From: Pseudomonas putida
GTDB lineage: Bacteria; Pseudomonadota; Gammaproteobacteria; Pseudomonadales; Pseudomonadaceae
NCBI RefSeq assembly: GCF_016406145.1
Contig: NZ_CP066306.1
Coordinates: 2,418,001 to 2,482,000 of the forward strand
DNA length: 64,000 nt
Reading direction: 5' to 3'
Shown here: positions 17,979-26,076 of the stretch, in pieces
Layout of the letters: every line of letters starts with the position of its first letter
Position numbering within the stretch: position 1 is the first letter of the stretch
Notes under the pieces: generated by a model
What the model was told of the DNA's origin: nothing
Databases searched by the model: none
Seen by the model: the letters and a program-made list of their open reading frames with translations, nothing else
Program-made: the position numbers and the translations under genes

Positions 17979-19319
17979 CTAGGGTTCGTGCGCCCGGTAT
18001 GCGCCTGGGCGGTTGATCAGGATGGCCGTTGCGACGCTGGCCAGTGCGACCAGGGCATTGCCAACCCACAGCCCGAGCATGACGCCGCTGGCACCCTGCA
18101 GCGCTGCGCCTGCGGTGACGAAGGGCAGGGTACCCAAGGTGGCGCGAAGCCAGGCGTAGAAGGCCACCCAGCCTGCCTGGCCACGGCAGATGAACAGCGA
18201 AATGGCGATGAAGTCCAGGCCCATGATGACCCACAGCCCCGGCCCGTACCGGCACAGGTCCTCGATCAGCGCCTGCCCCGGGCCTGACAGCGTGAAGGCA
18301 GGGCCAAGCCACGGCGCGGCGCTTGCCAGTACTGCCCAGGCGACCAGGCCGTACACTACTACCAGCCTGGCGGCGCTGTGCAAGGCAGCCTGCGAACGGC
18401 CCTGGCAGTGCGCCCCCAGGTTCTGTGCCAGGATCGGCACCAGCGCGCCCGGCAAGGCGAAGTACAGGCAGTAGGTAATCTGCAGCACCCTGTCCATTAC
18501 CGCCATGCCGGCCATGACCGACACCCCGAACAGCGCCAGTTGCGCCATGGTGTAGGTCAGGGCAACGGGCATCGCCAGATTAGCGAGGGTATAGGGCAAG
18601 GCAATGCGCATGATGCGTGCGCCATACAGCCGCAGCAGGCGTAGGCGTATGCGCGTGGCAAGGCCTACATGGGCCCTGACCAGGTACAAACCCGTCAGGC
18701 TGCCTGCTGTGGCTGCCACCAGGCAGGACAGGCCGGCGCCCAACAGTTTCAGGTTCAGACCAAAGATCAGTATCGGGTCGACGATGGCCAGGCAGGCGGC
18801 ACTGGCCAGCACCACTGCCAGCGCGCGCCCGCTCAAACCTTGCGCCCGGAGCACTTGGGCCGCGGCCTGAGTGAGCGCCATCAGCACCGACGCCACCAGC
18901 GTCATGGCGATGAATTGCCGGGCAAGCGGTGAGGCGGGCGCATCGGCCCCCACCAGGCCGGCGAAGAAGTCCAGGTAGTACCACTGCAGTGCAGACACAC
19001 CGGCCGAGACCAGCGCGGCGAGGATCAGCATGTGGCTGGTCAGCGCAGGCACCGAGGCACTCGAACCTTGGCCGACCCTGCGGGAGATCATGGTGCCTGC
19101 AGCGACGACAATGCCCGCCACCAGGCTTGAATTGAAAAAGGCCAGGGTCTTGGCGATGCCTACCGCAGCAATGAGTACTTCGTCATGCAGCAGGGCGACA
19201 TACGTGAGCGTGAGAATGTCGGTCAGGAAGATCGCCAGCAGGCTCAGCGCACTGGTAAACGCCATTACCCGGACGTGGTGGGTCAATGAACCTTGGGTGA
19301 ATGTGGCGGGGTGCTTCAT
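17979..19319 (-). CDS. MATE-family multidrug/metabolite efflux transporter
   Basis: A 446-residue polytopic inner-membrane protein with about 12 hydrophobic helices and the MATE pattern, for example AAQVLRAQGLSGRALAVVLA and LYFALPGALVPILAQNLGA. MATE pumps export cationic compounds using Na+ or H+. I start at ATG 19319 (MKHPATFTQGSLTHHVRVM), where the sequence becomes MATE-like; the frame is open 39 codons further up. It is on the same strand as the TetR gene below it. Confidence 0.87.
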   Translation of the reverse strand: MKHPATFTQGSLTHHVRVMAFTSALSLLAIFLTDILTLTYVALLHDEVLIAAVGIAKTLAFFNSSLVAGIVVAAGTMISRRVGQGSSASVPALTSHMLILAALVSAGVSALQWYYLDFFAGLVGADAPASPLARQFIAMTLVASVLMALTQAAAQVLRAQGLSGRALAVVLASAACLAIVDPILIFGLNLKLLGAGLSCLVAATAGSLTGLYLVRAHVGLATRIRLRLLRLYGARIMRIALPYTLANLAMPVALTYTMAQLALFGVSVMAGMAVMDRVLQITYCLYFALPGALVPILAQNLGAHCQGRSQAALHSAARLVVVYGLVAWAVLASAAPWLGPAFTLSGPGQALIEDLCRYGPGLWVIMGLDFIAISLFICRGQAGWVAFYAWLRATLGTLPFVTAGAALQGASGVMLGLWVGNALVALASVATAILINRPGAYRAHEP

Positions 19320-19457
19320 CTTGGGGGGTACCGCTAGGGTGGGTGCAACAGTGCGGTACCAAGACAACGTGGGCTGCGAAGAGTTTAATGGAAAAGCCGC
19401 GTGAGTGATCTTCACCCGACACGCTGCAACTGCCAAGTGGTAGCTGGCCGGCTGGGC

Positions 19458-19925
19458 TCAATGCAGCCGTAGCAACCGGTCCAGCGACAGAGCGCCGGCA
19501 CCCCGGGCTATCAGCAACAGCAGCAGGCCAGCCCACGACAGGTGAGTAGGCCAGGCGTCCGGGTAGACGAATATCTGGATGACCGCTGTCATGCCGAGCA
19601 GGGCAAGCGCTGAAAGCCGGGTGAACAGGCCCAGCACCAGTAGCAGTGGGAACAGGTGCTCGGCGTAGGTTGCCAGGTGGGCTGCGAGCCAGGGCGAAAG
19701 CAGCGGCAAGGCATACTCGCTCTGGAACAGCTCGTAGGTACCGGGCGTGATGCTCAGCAAACCTTCGACCTTGGTGCGGCCTGACAGGAAAAATATCGAG
19801 GCGATGCCCAGCCGTGCGACCAGGCACAACGCGCTGTCGTTGAGCAGCCGTTGCAGGCGGTCGGCAAGGCCGTTCCAGCGTTGGCGCAGGCCAGTGGCTG
19901 GGGCAGTAGGGCGCAAGGTGACCAT
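19458..19925 (-). CDS. DoxX-family membrane protein of the bufferin operon
   Basis: A 155-residue protein with four membrane helices and the DoxX pattern: [18 protein letters not shown] at about 40-57, [23 protein letters not shown] in the middle, and a final helix. DoxX proteins are small quinol- or thiol-linked membrane proteins and often accompany DUF692/DUF2063/DUF2282 clusters. It is the last gene here, 10 bases after the DUF2063 gene. Confidence 0.88.
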   Translation of the reverse strand: MVTLRPTAPATGLRQRWNGLADRLQRLLNDSALCLVARLGIASIFFLSGRTKVEGLLSITPGTYELFQSEYALPLLSPWLAAHLATYAEHLFPLLLVLGLFTRLSALALLGMTAVIQIFVYPDAWPTHLSWAGLLLLLIARGAGALSLDRLLRLH

Positions 19926-19935
19926 GGCCGTTCCT

Positions 19936-20691
19936 TCAATCGAATGAAAGCGGGAGAAAGACCCGGGCCTGCATCAGGCGACCGAGCAGGCTGGTGAAGT
20001 CGAGGTCAGGCTGGCGTTGCAGGGCAAGTTGCGAGGCGCTTTCCAGTGAGTGACCGGCTGCGCAGGCATCCAGGAACATGCAGCCACCGGCCTCGAGTGG
20101 CTGATGGTTCACGCCGTGCTGGTCGGCGCTCAACAGTGCGCCTTCTGCCACCCAGGGTTGCGACTGTGGCCATGGCAGGCCTTCGCGGCTGCAGCGCCAC
20201 AGGCTCAGTGCCGGGTGAGCGTCGAACCACTGCCAGCGCACGTTCTGGCGCGGCCGCAGGTGGCTGCCACCCAGGTCACTGGCCGTCATGCCTGCCAGGT
20301 CGGCCAAGGCCAGGCAAGGTTGCTCGATGGCGCTGAAAACTTCGCACCAATGCCAGTCCAGGCGTGCGACATCGGCCAGGTAAGGCAGCCCGTGGCTGGC
20401 CTGGCTGTCTTGCAGAAACGCCGCGAACGTCGCACCGTAGCGTATAAGCCGTGCGTCGTCAGGTGGGGTGTGTTTTGCGTAGGCGGCAGCGGCTTGCTGC
20501 ATCCAGTCGGCACCGACCAGAGTTTCGACACTGGGGAAGTTGGCTCGCAGTGCGTCCACGCAGCCGGCCATCACGGTATTGCGGTAGACCGCGAACGCCG
20601 GTTGGCAAGTCAGGTTTTGCAGCAGCGGAGCAGGGCGCAGGTAGAGTGCGTCGATGAAGGCGTCCTGGAACTGGCCAAGTGACAGGTTCAT
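19936..20691 (-). CDS. bufC: BufC-type DUF2063 partner protein of the MNIO enzyme
   Basis: A 251-residue cytoplasmic protein of the DUF2063 (HvfC/BufC) family, with the typical N terminus [35 protein letters not shown] and [13 protein letters not shown]. The N-terminal helical part is thought to bind the precursor peptide and deliver it to the DUF692 oxidase. It overlaps bufB by 4 bases (ATGA), consistent with a stoichiometric complex. The family is clear; the role is inferred from characterised bufferin and methanobactin-like systems. Confidence 0.88.
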   Translation of the reverse strand: MNLSLGQFQDAFIDALYLRPAPLLQNLTCQPAFAVYRNTVMAGCVDALRANFPSVETLVGADWMQQAAAAYAKHTPPDDARLIRYGATFAAFLQDSQASHGLPYLADVARLDWHWCEVFSAIEQPCLALADLAGMTASDLGGSHLRPRQNVRWQWFDAHPALSLWRCSREGLPWPQSQPWVAEGALLSADQHGVNHQPLEAGGCMFLDACAAGHSLESASQLALQRQPDLDFTSLLGRLMQARVFLPLSFD

Positions 20692-21521
20692 GGCAAGGCT
20701 CCTGCGTGGTCGAGGGTCGTCTGGGCAATCGCCCGTTCGGCAAGCAGTTCATCGAAGGCCGGCAGGTTGCCGTCGCGTTCGATCAGTGTCGGGCGCGCAC
20801 CGATGCGCGCGATCAGCCGGCGGTACAAGGCCCAGACCGGTTCGGCAATGGCTGTATCGTGCGAGTCGATCAGCAGTGCGCCTTGGTCGTCGTGGCTGTG
20901 GCCGGCCAGGTGAACTTCGCTGATGGCATGGGCCGGGAAGCGGTCGAGGTAGTCCTTGGCGTTGAAACCCAGGTTGTGTGCGCTGACATGAACGTTGTTG
21001 ATATCCAGCAACAGCGTGCAATCGGTGCGGCGCACCAGCTCGTTGAGGAACTCGATTTCGTCCAGGTCGTGACCTTGCAATTGCAGGTAGTGGCTGGGGT
21101 TTTCGATGGCGATGCAGCGCCCCAGGGCATCCTGGGTGCGCAGGATATTGTCGCTGATGCGTGCCAATGCTTCGTGGCTGCGGGGGAACGGCAGCAGGTC
21201 GGGGTGATACTGGTCACGCCAGGCGGACCAGGCCAGGTGCTCCGACACCAGCACCGGGTTTACCTGGTCGATCAGCACGCGCAGCCGGCGCAGGTGGGTG
21301 ATGTCCGGTTCGGCGTCCGCTGCCAGTGACAGGGCAACGCCGTGCAGCGACAGCGCATGGCGTTCGGCCATGCGCTGCAGCCACGCCAGGCGCGGCCCGC
21401 CGACCATGTAGTTCTCTGGATGCACCTCATACCACAGGCCGTCTGCGTCGCAGGCCAAGGCCTGGGCAAAGTGTTCAGCCTTGAGCCCGAGCCCGGCGCC
21501 CAGAGGGGCAGTTCGGTTCAT
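20688..21521 (-). CDS. bufB: BufB-type MNIO (DUF692) peptide-modifying iron oxidase
   Basis: A 277-residue TIM-barrel enzyme of the multinuclear non-heme iron oxidase family. Metal-ligand-type motifs are visible: VHPENYMVGG, VSEHLAWSAW, IAIENPSHYL, LLLDINNVHVSAHN and EVHLAGHSHDD. These enzymes modify cysteine residues of ribosomally made peptides; in bufferins they are reported to form 5-thiooxazoles. The precursor gene lies 16 bases upstream and bufC overlaps downstream, so this is the modification core of the operon. Confidence 0.93.
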   Translation of the reverse strand: MNRTAPLGAGLGLKAEHFAQALACDADGLWYEVHPENYMVGGPRLAWLQRMAERHALSLHGVALSLAADAEPDITHLRRLRVLIDQVNPVLVSEHLAWSAWRDQYHPDLLPFPRSHEALARISDNILRTQDALGRCIAIENPSHYLQLQGHDLDEIEFLNELVRRTDCTLLLDINNVHVSAHNLGFNAKDYLDRFPAHAISEVHLAGHSHDDQGALLIDSHDTAIAEPVWALYRRLIARIGARPTLIERDGNLPAFDELLAERAIAQTTLDHAGALP

Positions 21522-21537
21522 GGTCGGCGGCCTCTGC

Positions 21538-21816
21538 TCAGGACTTGATCGGGGTCAGTGAACCCATGCCGTTGGGCGTCTTGATCGAGGTGCAGGTGCC
21601 GGCCGGGACATTTTTCCAGGCCATGCCGTCGTAGTCTTTTTTGGAGCTGCCAGCGCAACTGGTGCCGGCACCGGCTTTACAGTCGTTCTTGCCGGCCATG
21701 GCGACGCCGTAGCATTTCTCCATGGCTGCACCGTTGCTGTTGGTATCGGCGGCGGTGGCGACGCTGGCCATGGAAGCAAGGGCCAGGGCGGCAGTGGTAA
21801 GGGCGAGGGTATTCAT
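21538..21816 (-). CDS. bufA1: Bufferin-type precursor peptide (DUF2282)
   Basis: A 92-residue exported peptide. A signal peptide ([19 protein letters not shown]) ends near residue 23. The mature part has four cysteines (35, 46, 54, 75) in the DUF2282 pattern [31 protein letters not shown] and VPAGTC. In characterised bufferins the central cysteines are converted by the MNIO enzyme and the product binds copper; that is family knowledge, not shown here. I use ATG 21816 (GGAGA upstream). The frame is open to 22590 but those residues are antisense to the sigma-factor gene. It is the first gene of the operon. Confidence 0.9.
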   Translation of the reverse strand: MNTLALTTAALALASMASVATAADTNSNGAAMEKCYGVAMAGKNDCKAGAGTSCAGSSKKDYDGMAWKNVPAGTCTSIKTPNGMGSLTPIKS

Positions 21817-21870
21817 GGGGATGTCTCCAGAGGATGGGCCGTGGTGATGTACCGAAGGCTCATGGACTAG

Positions 21871-21896
21871 TTCGCGGTGGCCGCTGCTGCGGTTAC
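21871..21896 (-). promoter_or_regulatory. ECF sigma promoter of the bufferin operon (GTAACC-N16-CGAA)
   Basis: Read on the minus strand, GTAACC (21896-21891) and CGAA (21874-21871) are separated by exactly 16 bases. This is the motif I recall for the Caulobacter SigF regulon, which includes DUF2282/MNIO genes. It ends 54 bases before the bufA1 ATG, a normal promoter distance. The divergent sigma gene carries the same motif. Confidence 0.75.
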
Positions 21897-21998
21897 AGGC
21901 ACGCGGAAATATTTTTTGCTTGGTGCATTTGCCCTGACCTATGCGCTCAAAAGCGCAGCAGCGGCTAAGGTTCGATAAAAGAAAAAACTTCAGACGGT

Positions 21999-22024
21999 GT
22001 AACCTTGGCGCCCCATGCAACGAA
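21999..22024 (+). promoter_or_regulatory. Second GTAACC-N16-CGAA motif at the sigma-factor gene
   Basis: GTAACC (21999-22004) and CGAA (22021-22024) are separated by 16 bases on the plus strand, the same as the bufferin-operon copy. It implies autoregulation of the sigma/anti-sigma pair. The -10 element lies inside the first codons if the gene starts at ATG 22015, so either the real start is downstream or a second promoter serves the longer form. Confidence 0.65.
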
Positions 22025-22599
22025 CTAACTCTCAGGACCACCTCGGCGCACGCGAGGCGCAGTTGCAGGCCTTGCTGCTGCGCGGGCTGGCGGGCGATGC
22101 ACGGGCCTACCGCGAATTCCTTGCGGCGCTGGCGCTGCATGTGCGTGGGTTTCTGCGGCGGCGCCTGCAGCAGCGCCCGGCCGAAATCGAAGACTTGCTG
22201 CAGGAAGTGTTGCTGGCCGTGCATAACGCACGTCATACCTACCAGCCGCAACAGCCGCTGACGGCGTGGGTACAGGCGATTGCCCGTTACAAGCTGGCAG
22301 ATTACCTGCGCCGCTATGCGCACCAAGACGCGTTGCACGAGGTGCTGGAAGACGACAGTGACCTGTTCGCCACCAGTGATGAAGCGCCTGCCCAGGCCAA
22401 TCGCGACCTGGGCAAGCTGCTGGGGCGGTTGCCGGCGCGCCAGCGTTTGCCCATCGTCCACGTCAAGCTCGAAGGGCTGTCGGTGGAGGAGACTGCGCGT
22501 ATCACCGGGCTTTCCTGTTCGGCGGTCAAGGTGGGGATACACCGGGGGCTCAAGGCGCTGGCCAAGCTGATTCGAGGCAGTGAAGAGCATGAAGACTGA
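22015..22599 (+). CDS. ECF RNA polymerase sigma factor (SigF/ECF16-like)
   Basis: Up to 194 residues. Region 2: [38 protein letters not shown] and [20 protein letters not shown]. Region 4: [40 protein letters not shown]. It should direct polymerase to the bufferin operon and its own gene. It overlaps the anti-sigma gene by 11 bases. The start is uncertain: ATG 22015 has a poor ribosome-binding site and overlaps the GTAACC/CGAA motif, whereas TTG 22063 has GAGG 5 bases upstream and would begin [19 protein letters not shown], a normal ECF N terminus. Confidence 0.88.
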   Translation: MQRTNSQDHLGAREAQLQALLLRGLAGDARAYREFLAALALHVRGFLRRRLQQRPAEIEDLLQEVLLAVHNARHTYQPQQPLTAWVQAIARYKLADYLRRYAHQDALHEVLEDDSDLFATSDEAPAQANRDLGKLLGRLPARQRLPIVHVKLEGLSVEETARITGLSCSAVKVGIHRGLKALAKLIRGSEEHED

Positions 22600-23230
22600 T
22601 GAACTGATTACCCTGCTGGCTGCTGGTGAAGAGCCGGTGGGCCGTCATGCGCTGGCACGGCGCCTGGCGCTGGCGTTGCTTGCAGGCACACTGGGTGCGG
22701 TGCTGATGACGGTGGCTCTTTATGGCGTGCGCAGCGACCTTGCCGAAGTGGCGCGTACGCCACTGTTCTGGGCCAAGCTGGCCTTGCCCGCCAGCCTGGC
22801 GCTGCTAGGGCTTTGGTTGACGCAGCGCCTGGCCAGGCCCGGCGTGCGCGGCGGGGTGGTGTGGCAACTGCTCGGGCTACCGTTGCTGCTGGTCTGGCTG
22901 GGGGCGGCGATCAGCCTGTTCGGGGCTCCGGTCGAAGCCCGTGCCGATTTGATTTTTGGGCGTACCTGGCGCACCTGTGCGTTGAACATCACGCTGCTGT
23001 GCGTGCCGGTGTTCATTACCCTGTTCTGGGCATTGCGTGGCCTGGCACCCACGCGGCTGCGCCAGGCTGGCGCCGCAGCGGGCCTGCTCGCCGGTTCGAC
23101 CGCAACCTTGGTTTACTGCCTGCACTGCCCGGAAATGCAGGTGCCGTTCTGGGGGACCTGGTACGTGCTGGGGATGTTGCTGCCCACGTTGATGGGAGCA
23201 GTGCTTGGCCCGCGTTTTTTGAGGTGGTGA
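22589..23230 (+). CDS. nrsF: NrsF/DUF1109 membrane anti-sigma factor
   Basis: A 213-residue protein with a short cytoplasmic N terminus ([20 protein letters not shown]) and six hydrophobic helices, as in DUF1109 proteins. Cysteines in [13 protein letters not shown] and [17 protein letters not shown] fall where the family has conserved cysteines, which in Caulobacter NrsF take part in sensing metals or oxidants. It should hold the sigma factor at the membrane until a signal, plausibly copper or another metal, releases it. I start at ATG 22589, overlapping the sigma stop, rather than GTG 22580. Confidence 0.88.
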   Translation: MKTDELITLLAAGEEPVGRHALARRLALALLAGTLGAVLMTVALYGVRSDLAEVARTPLFWAKLALPASLALLGLWLTQRLARPGVRGGVVWQLLGLPLLLVWLGAAISLFGAPVEARADLIFGRTWRTCALNITLLCVPVFITLFWALRGLAPTRLRQAGAAAGLLAGSTATLVYCLHCPEMQVPFWGTWYVLGMLLPTLMGAVLGPRFLRW

Positions 23231-23267
23231 AGATGTAGAGCCTGATTGATCGAGCGGGTACGGTGGG

Positions 23268-23849
23268 CTAGCGCAATGTTCGCTCAATTCCCCCAACCAG
23301 CAGGCTTTCCATCAACCCCAACCCCTGTTCCTCAGGCAAAGCCTTCAGCATCCCAGGCAACTGGTTGAGCAACGTCGCCACCACCTGCGCCGTCGCCGCC
23401 AATGCCGCGTCGGGCAGTTTCGCCTGTGGTGCGATCAACCGCAGCAACCCTGTCTCATAACGCTTGCGCAACAACGCCAGGCGCGTTTGCTGCGCTTCGC
23501 TCAGGCAGCAGAAATCCCGTGCGGCCAAGCGAAACTGCAGGGGCCGTTCGGCATGCAGTTGCCAGTGCGCTGCAATCAGGCAAGCCAGTGCCGAACCCCC
23601 GCGCGCCATGGCGCGGCGGCCAGGCTCCAGGGTTGCTTGCAGCTCCTCGTACAACTCTTCGATCAGGTCGTACAGCAAGTCCTGCTTGCTCGGGAAGTGG
23701 TGATACAGCGAACCTGCGGTCACGCCCAGATGTGCCGCCAGTTCGCGCATGCTCACCTGGCCGAAGCCTTTCTCGGCGAACAGGGCCATGGCACGGTCAC
23801 GTCGCTCTTCAAAATTGGCACAGCGCATCGCGGCATTGACCGGGGGCAT
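23268..23849 (-). CDS. TetR-family transcriptional regulator
   Basis: A 193-residue regulator with the TetR motif RAMALFAEKGFGQVSMREL, AAHLGVTAGSLYHHFPSKQD. It lies 12 bases downstream of the hydroxyacyl-CoA dehydrogenase gene and probably shares its transcript, so control of the bktB-hbd pathway by an acyl-CoA ligand is a reasonable guess. ATG 23849 is used; ATG 23828 (MRCANFEERRDR) is an alternative. Confidence 0.87.
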   Translation of the reverse strand: MPPVNAAMRCANFEERRDRAMALFAEKGFGQVSMRELAAHLGVTAGSLYHHFPSKQDLLYDLIEELYEELQATLEPGRRAMARGGSALACLIAAHWQLHAERPLQFRLAARDFCCLSEAQQTRLALLRKRYETGLLRLIAPQAKLPDAALAATAQVVATLLNQLPGMLKALPEEQGLGLMESLLVGGIERTLR

Positions 23850-23861
23850 GCTGTCCGCTCC

Positions 23862-24710
23862 TCAGTAGGTGAAGAAGCCGCGGCCACTCTTGCGCCCCAA
23901 CCAGCCGGCCGCGACCATTTCCCTTAGCAGTGGGGCAGGGCGGTACTTGCTGTCGTTGAAACCCTCATGGAAGGCTTCCATGATCGCCAGCAAGGTGTCC
24001 AGGCCAATCAGGTCGGCCAGCGCCAGCGGGCCGATCGGCTGGTTGCAACCCAGGCGCATGCCGGTGTCGATGTCCTCGGCACTGGCCAGGCCCTCCTGGC
24101 GCACGAAGATCGCTTCGTTGATCATCGGCACCAGGATGCGGTTGACCACGAAGCCCGGGCGGTTACCGGCAGTGATCGGCGTCTTGCCGAGCTTCTCGGT
24201 AACCAGCAGCGCCTGGGCATAGGTGCTGTCGCTGGTTTGCAGGCCACGGATGATCTCGACCAGGGCCATCATCGGCACCGGGTTGAAGAAGTGCACGCCG
24301 ATGAACCGCTCAGGGTGCTCGATACTGGCCGCCAGCTGGGTCACCGAAAGTGACGAGGTGTTGGTGGCAATCAGGCAATCGGGCGCCACGTTGGCAGCCA
24401 CTTGCTGGAGGATGCGTTGCTTGAGCTGCAGGTTTTCGGTCGCCGCCTCGATCACCAGTTGCGCAGTGCTCAATTGCGCGTAATCGGTGCTGGTGCGGAT
24501 GCGCGCTTTCGCTGCGCTGGCACGCTCGGCATCGAGGGTACCCTTGTTGACCTGGCGCTCCAGGTTTTTGCTCAGGGTGGCTACGCCGCGCTCTAGTGCG
24601 GCCTCGGCGACATCCACCAGCAGCACCTGATAGCCGGCCACCGCGCAGACTTGCGCGATGCCGTTGCCCATGGTGCCGGCGCCGATCACGGCGATCTGTT
24701 CAATGCTCAT
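23862..24710 (-). CDS. hbd: 3-hydroxybutyryl/3-hydroxyacyl-CoA dehydrogenase
   Basis: A 282-residue NAD-dependent enzyme of short-chain beta-oxidation. The Rossmann motif IGAGTMGNGIAQVCAVAGYQ opens the protein. The catalytic His/Glu regions appear as GVHFFNPVPMMALVEIIRG, with NRPGFVVNRILVPMINEA and LADLIGLDTLLAIMEAFHEG later. It oxidises 3-hydroxyacyl-CoA to 3-ketoacyl-CoA for the thiolase encoded just upstream. ATG 24710 has GAGGGA upstream, overlapping the thiolase stop; the gap is 13 bases. Confidence 0.93.
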   Translation of the reverse strand: MSIEQIAVIGAGTMGNGIAQVCAVAGYQVLLVDVAEAALERGVATLSKNLERQVNKGTLDAERASAAKARIRTSTDYAQLSTAQLVIEAATENLQLKQRILQQVAANVAPDCLIATNTSSLSVTQLAASIEHPERFIGVHFFNPVPMMALVEIIRGLQTSDSTYAQALLVTEKLGKTPITAGNRPGFVVNRILVPMINEAIFVRQEGLASAEDIDTGMRLGCNQPIGPLALADLIGLDTLLAIMEAFHEGFNDSKYRPAPLLREMVAAGWLGRKSGRGFFTY

Positions 24711-24723
24711 GTTGCAAGGTCCC

Positions 24724-25908
24724 TCAGACGCGCTCGAAGACGACGGCGATGCCCTGGCCGCCGCCAATGCACATGGTGGCCAGCGCGTAACGGCCCTGGA
24801 TACGCTGCAGTTCATGGATGGCCTTGGTGGCGATGATCGCCCCGGTGGCACCCACCGGGTGGCCCAGGGAAATGCCGGACCCGTTCGGGTTGACCTTCTC
24901 CGGGTCGAAGTCCAGCGCGCGGGCTACGGCACAGGCTTGGGCGGCGAAGGCTTCATTGGACTCGATCACGTCTAGGTCGCTGATGTTTAGGCCGGCCTTT
25001 TCCAGGGCTTTGCGTGTTGCCGGGATCGGCCCCAGGCCCATCAGCTCGGGCTCGACGCCGGCATGGGCGTAGGCCACCAGGCGCGCCAGCGGCTTGAGGC
25101 CCAGGCGGTGTACGGCGTCACCGGTCGCCAGCACCAGGCCGGCAGCTCCGTCATTGATGCCGCTGGCATTGCCGGCGGTAACGGTGCCGTCTTTCTTGAA
25201 GACGGTTTTCATGCCGGCCAGCTGTTCGGCGGTCACATCGCCGCGTACGTGTTCGTCAACGGCAAACTCGACGGTGCCTTTGCGGGTTTTCAGTTCCAGC
25301 GGCACGATCTGGCTGGCGAAGCGGCCTTCAGCTATGGCACGGGCGGCGCGGCGCTGGCTGGTCAGGGCCAGTTCATCCTGCATCTGGCGGGTGATGCCGT
25401 GCTTGGCGGCGACATTTTCCGCCGTGATGCCCATGTGGAAGTGTTCGAACGGGTCCTGCAGAACGCCGACGGTGTAGTCGATGCCTTGCAGGTCGCCCAT
25501 GCGTGCACCCCAGCGGGCCTGTGGCAGCAAGTAAGGGCCACGGCTCATGGACTCGGCACCGGCGGCCAGGGCCACATCGGCATCACCCAGCAGCAGGCAC
25601 TGGGTAGCGGAAACGATGGCCTGAAGGCCCGAACCGCACAGGCGGTTGACGTTGAACGCCGGGGTTTCCTTAGGGATACCAGCGTTCATCGCGGCGACCC
25701 GCGACAGGTAGGCGTCGCGTGGTTCGGTGGGGATGACATTACCCATGACCACATGGCCGACCTGCTCAGGGGCTACGCCCGAGCGCTCGAGGGCGGCGCG
25801 GCTGATGGCGGTGGCGAGGTCTGCCAGCGGCAGGTCCTTGAGCGAGCCACCAAAACCACCGATGGCGGAACGGACGGCACTGACGACGTAGATTTCTGCG
25901 CTGCTCAT
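24724..25908 (-). CDS. bktB: Acetyl-CoA acyltransferase (BktB-type beta-ketothiolase)
   Basis: A 394-residue thiolase. The active-site cysteine is in VNRLCGSGLQAIVSA, the His in GISLGHPVGATGA and the second Cys in MCIGGGQGIAVVF. The sequence follows BktB of Cupriavidus closely as I recall it (GNVIPTEPRDAYLSRVAAMN, SRGPYLLPQARWGARMGD), a thiolase of broad chain length that makes or cleaves 3-ketoacyl-CoA of four carbons and more. GGAG lies 5 bases before ATG 25908. It forms an operon with hbd and faces a divergent AraC regulator. Confidence 0.92.
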   Translation of the reverse strand: MSSAEIYVVSAVRSAIGGFGGSLKDLPLADLATAISRAALERSGVAPEQVGHVVMGNVIPTEPRDAYLSRVAAMNAGIPKETPAFNVNRLCGSGLQAIVSATQCLLLGDADVALAAGAESMSRGPYLLPQARWGARMGDLQGIDYTVGVLQDPFEHFHMGITAENVAAKHGITRQMQDELALTSQRRAARAIAEGRFASQIVPLELKTRKGTVEFAVDEHVRGDVTAEQLAGMKTVFKKDGTVTAGNASGINDGAAGLVLATGDAVHRLGLKPLARLVAYAHAGVEPELMGLGPIPATRKALEKAGLNISDLDVIESNEAFAAQACAVARALDFDPEKVNPNGSGISLGHPVGATGAIIATKAIHELQRIQGRYALATMCIGGGQGIAVVFERV

Positions 25909-26076
25909 AGAGGCTCCGATTGCGAAGGCATGGCGGGAGCGGGCCAGGCTCTGCGAGAATGGCCGGCGCTCCCTCGTTGAGTCCGAGTCTAGGCAAAGGC
26001 CCTGTTCCAGCCTATGCCGGATCTGTTCAGTCAACCTGGCACTTTTTGCCACTCAGCATAGACAGCGAATAACGCC

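Noticed and set aside
26037..26051. TGGCAC...TGCC resembling a sigma-54 promoter between bktB and the AraC gene
   Set aside because: The GG and GC elements are 10 bases apart instead of the required 12, and no enhancer-binding regulator is near.
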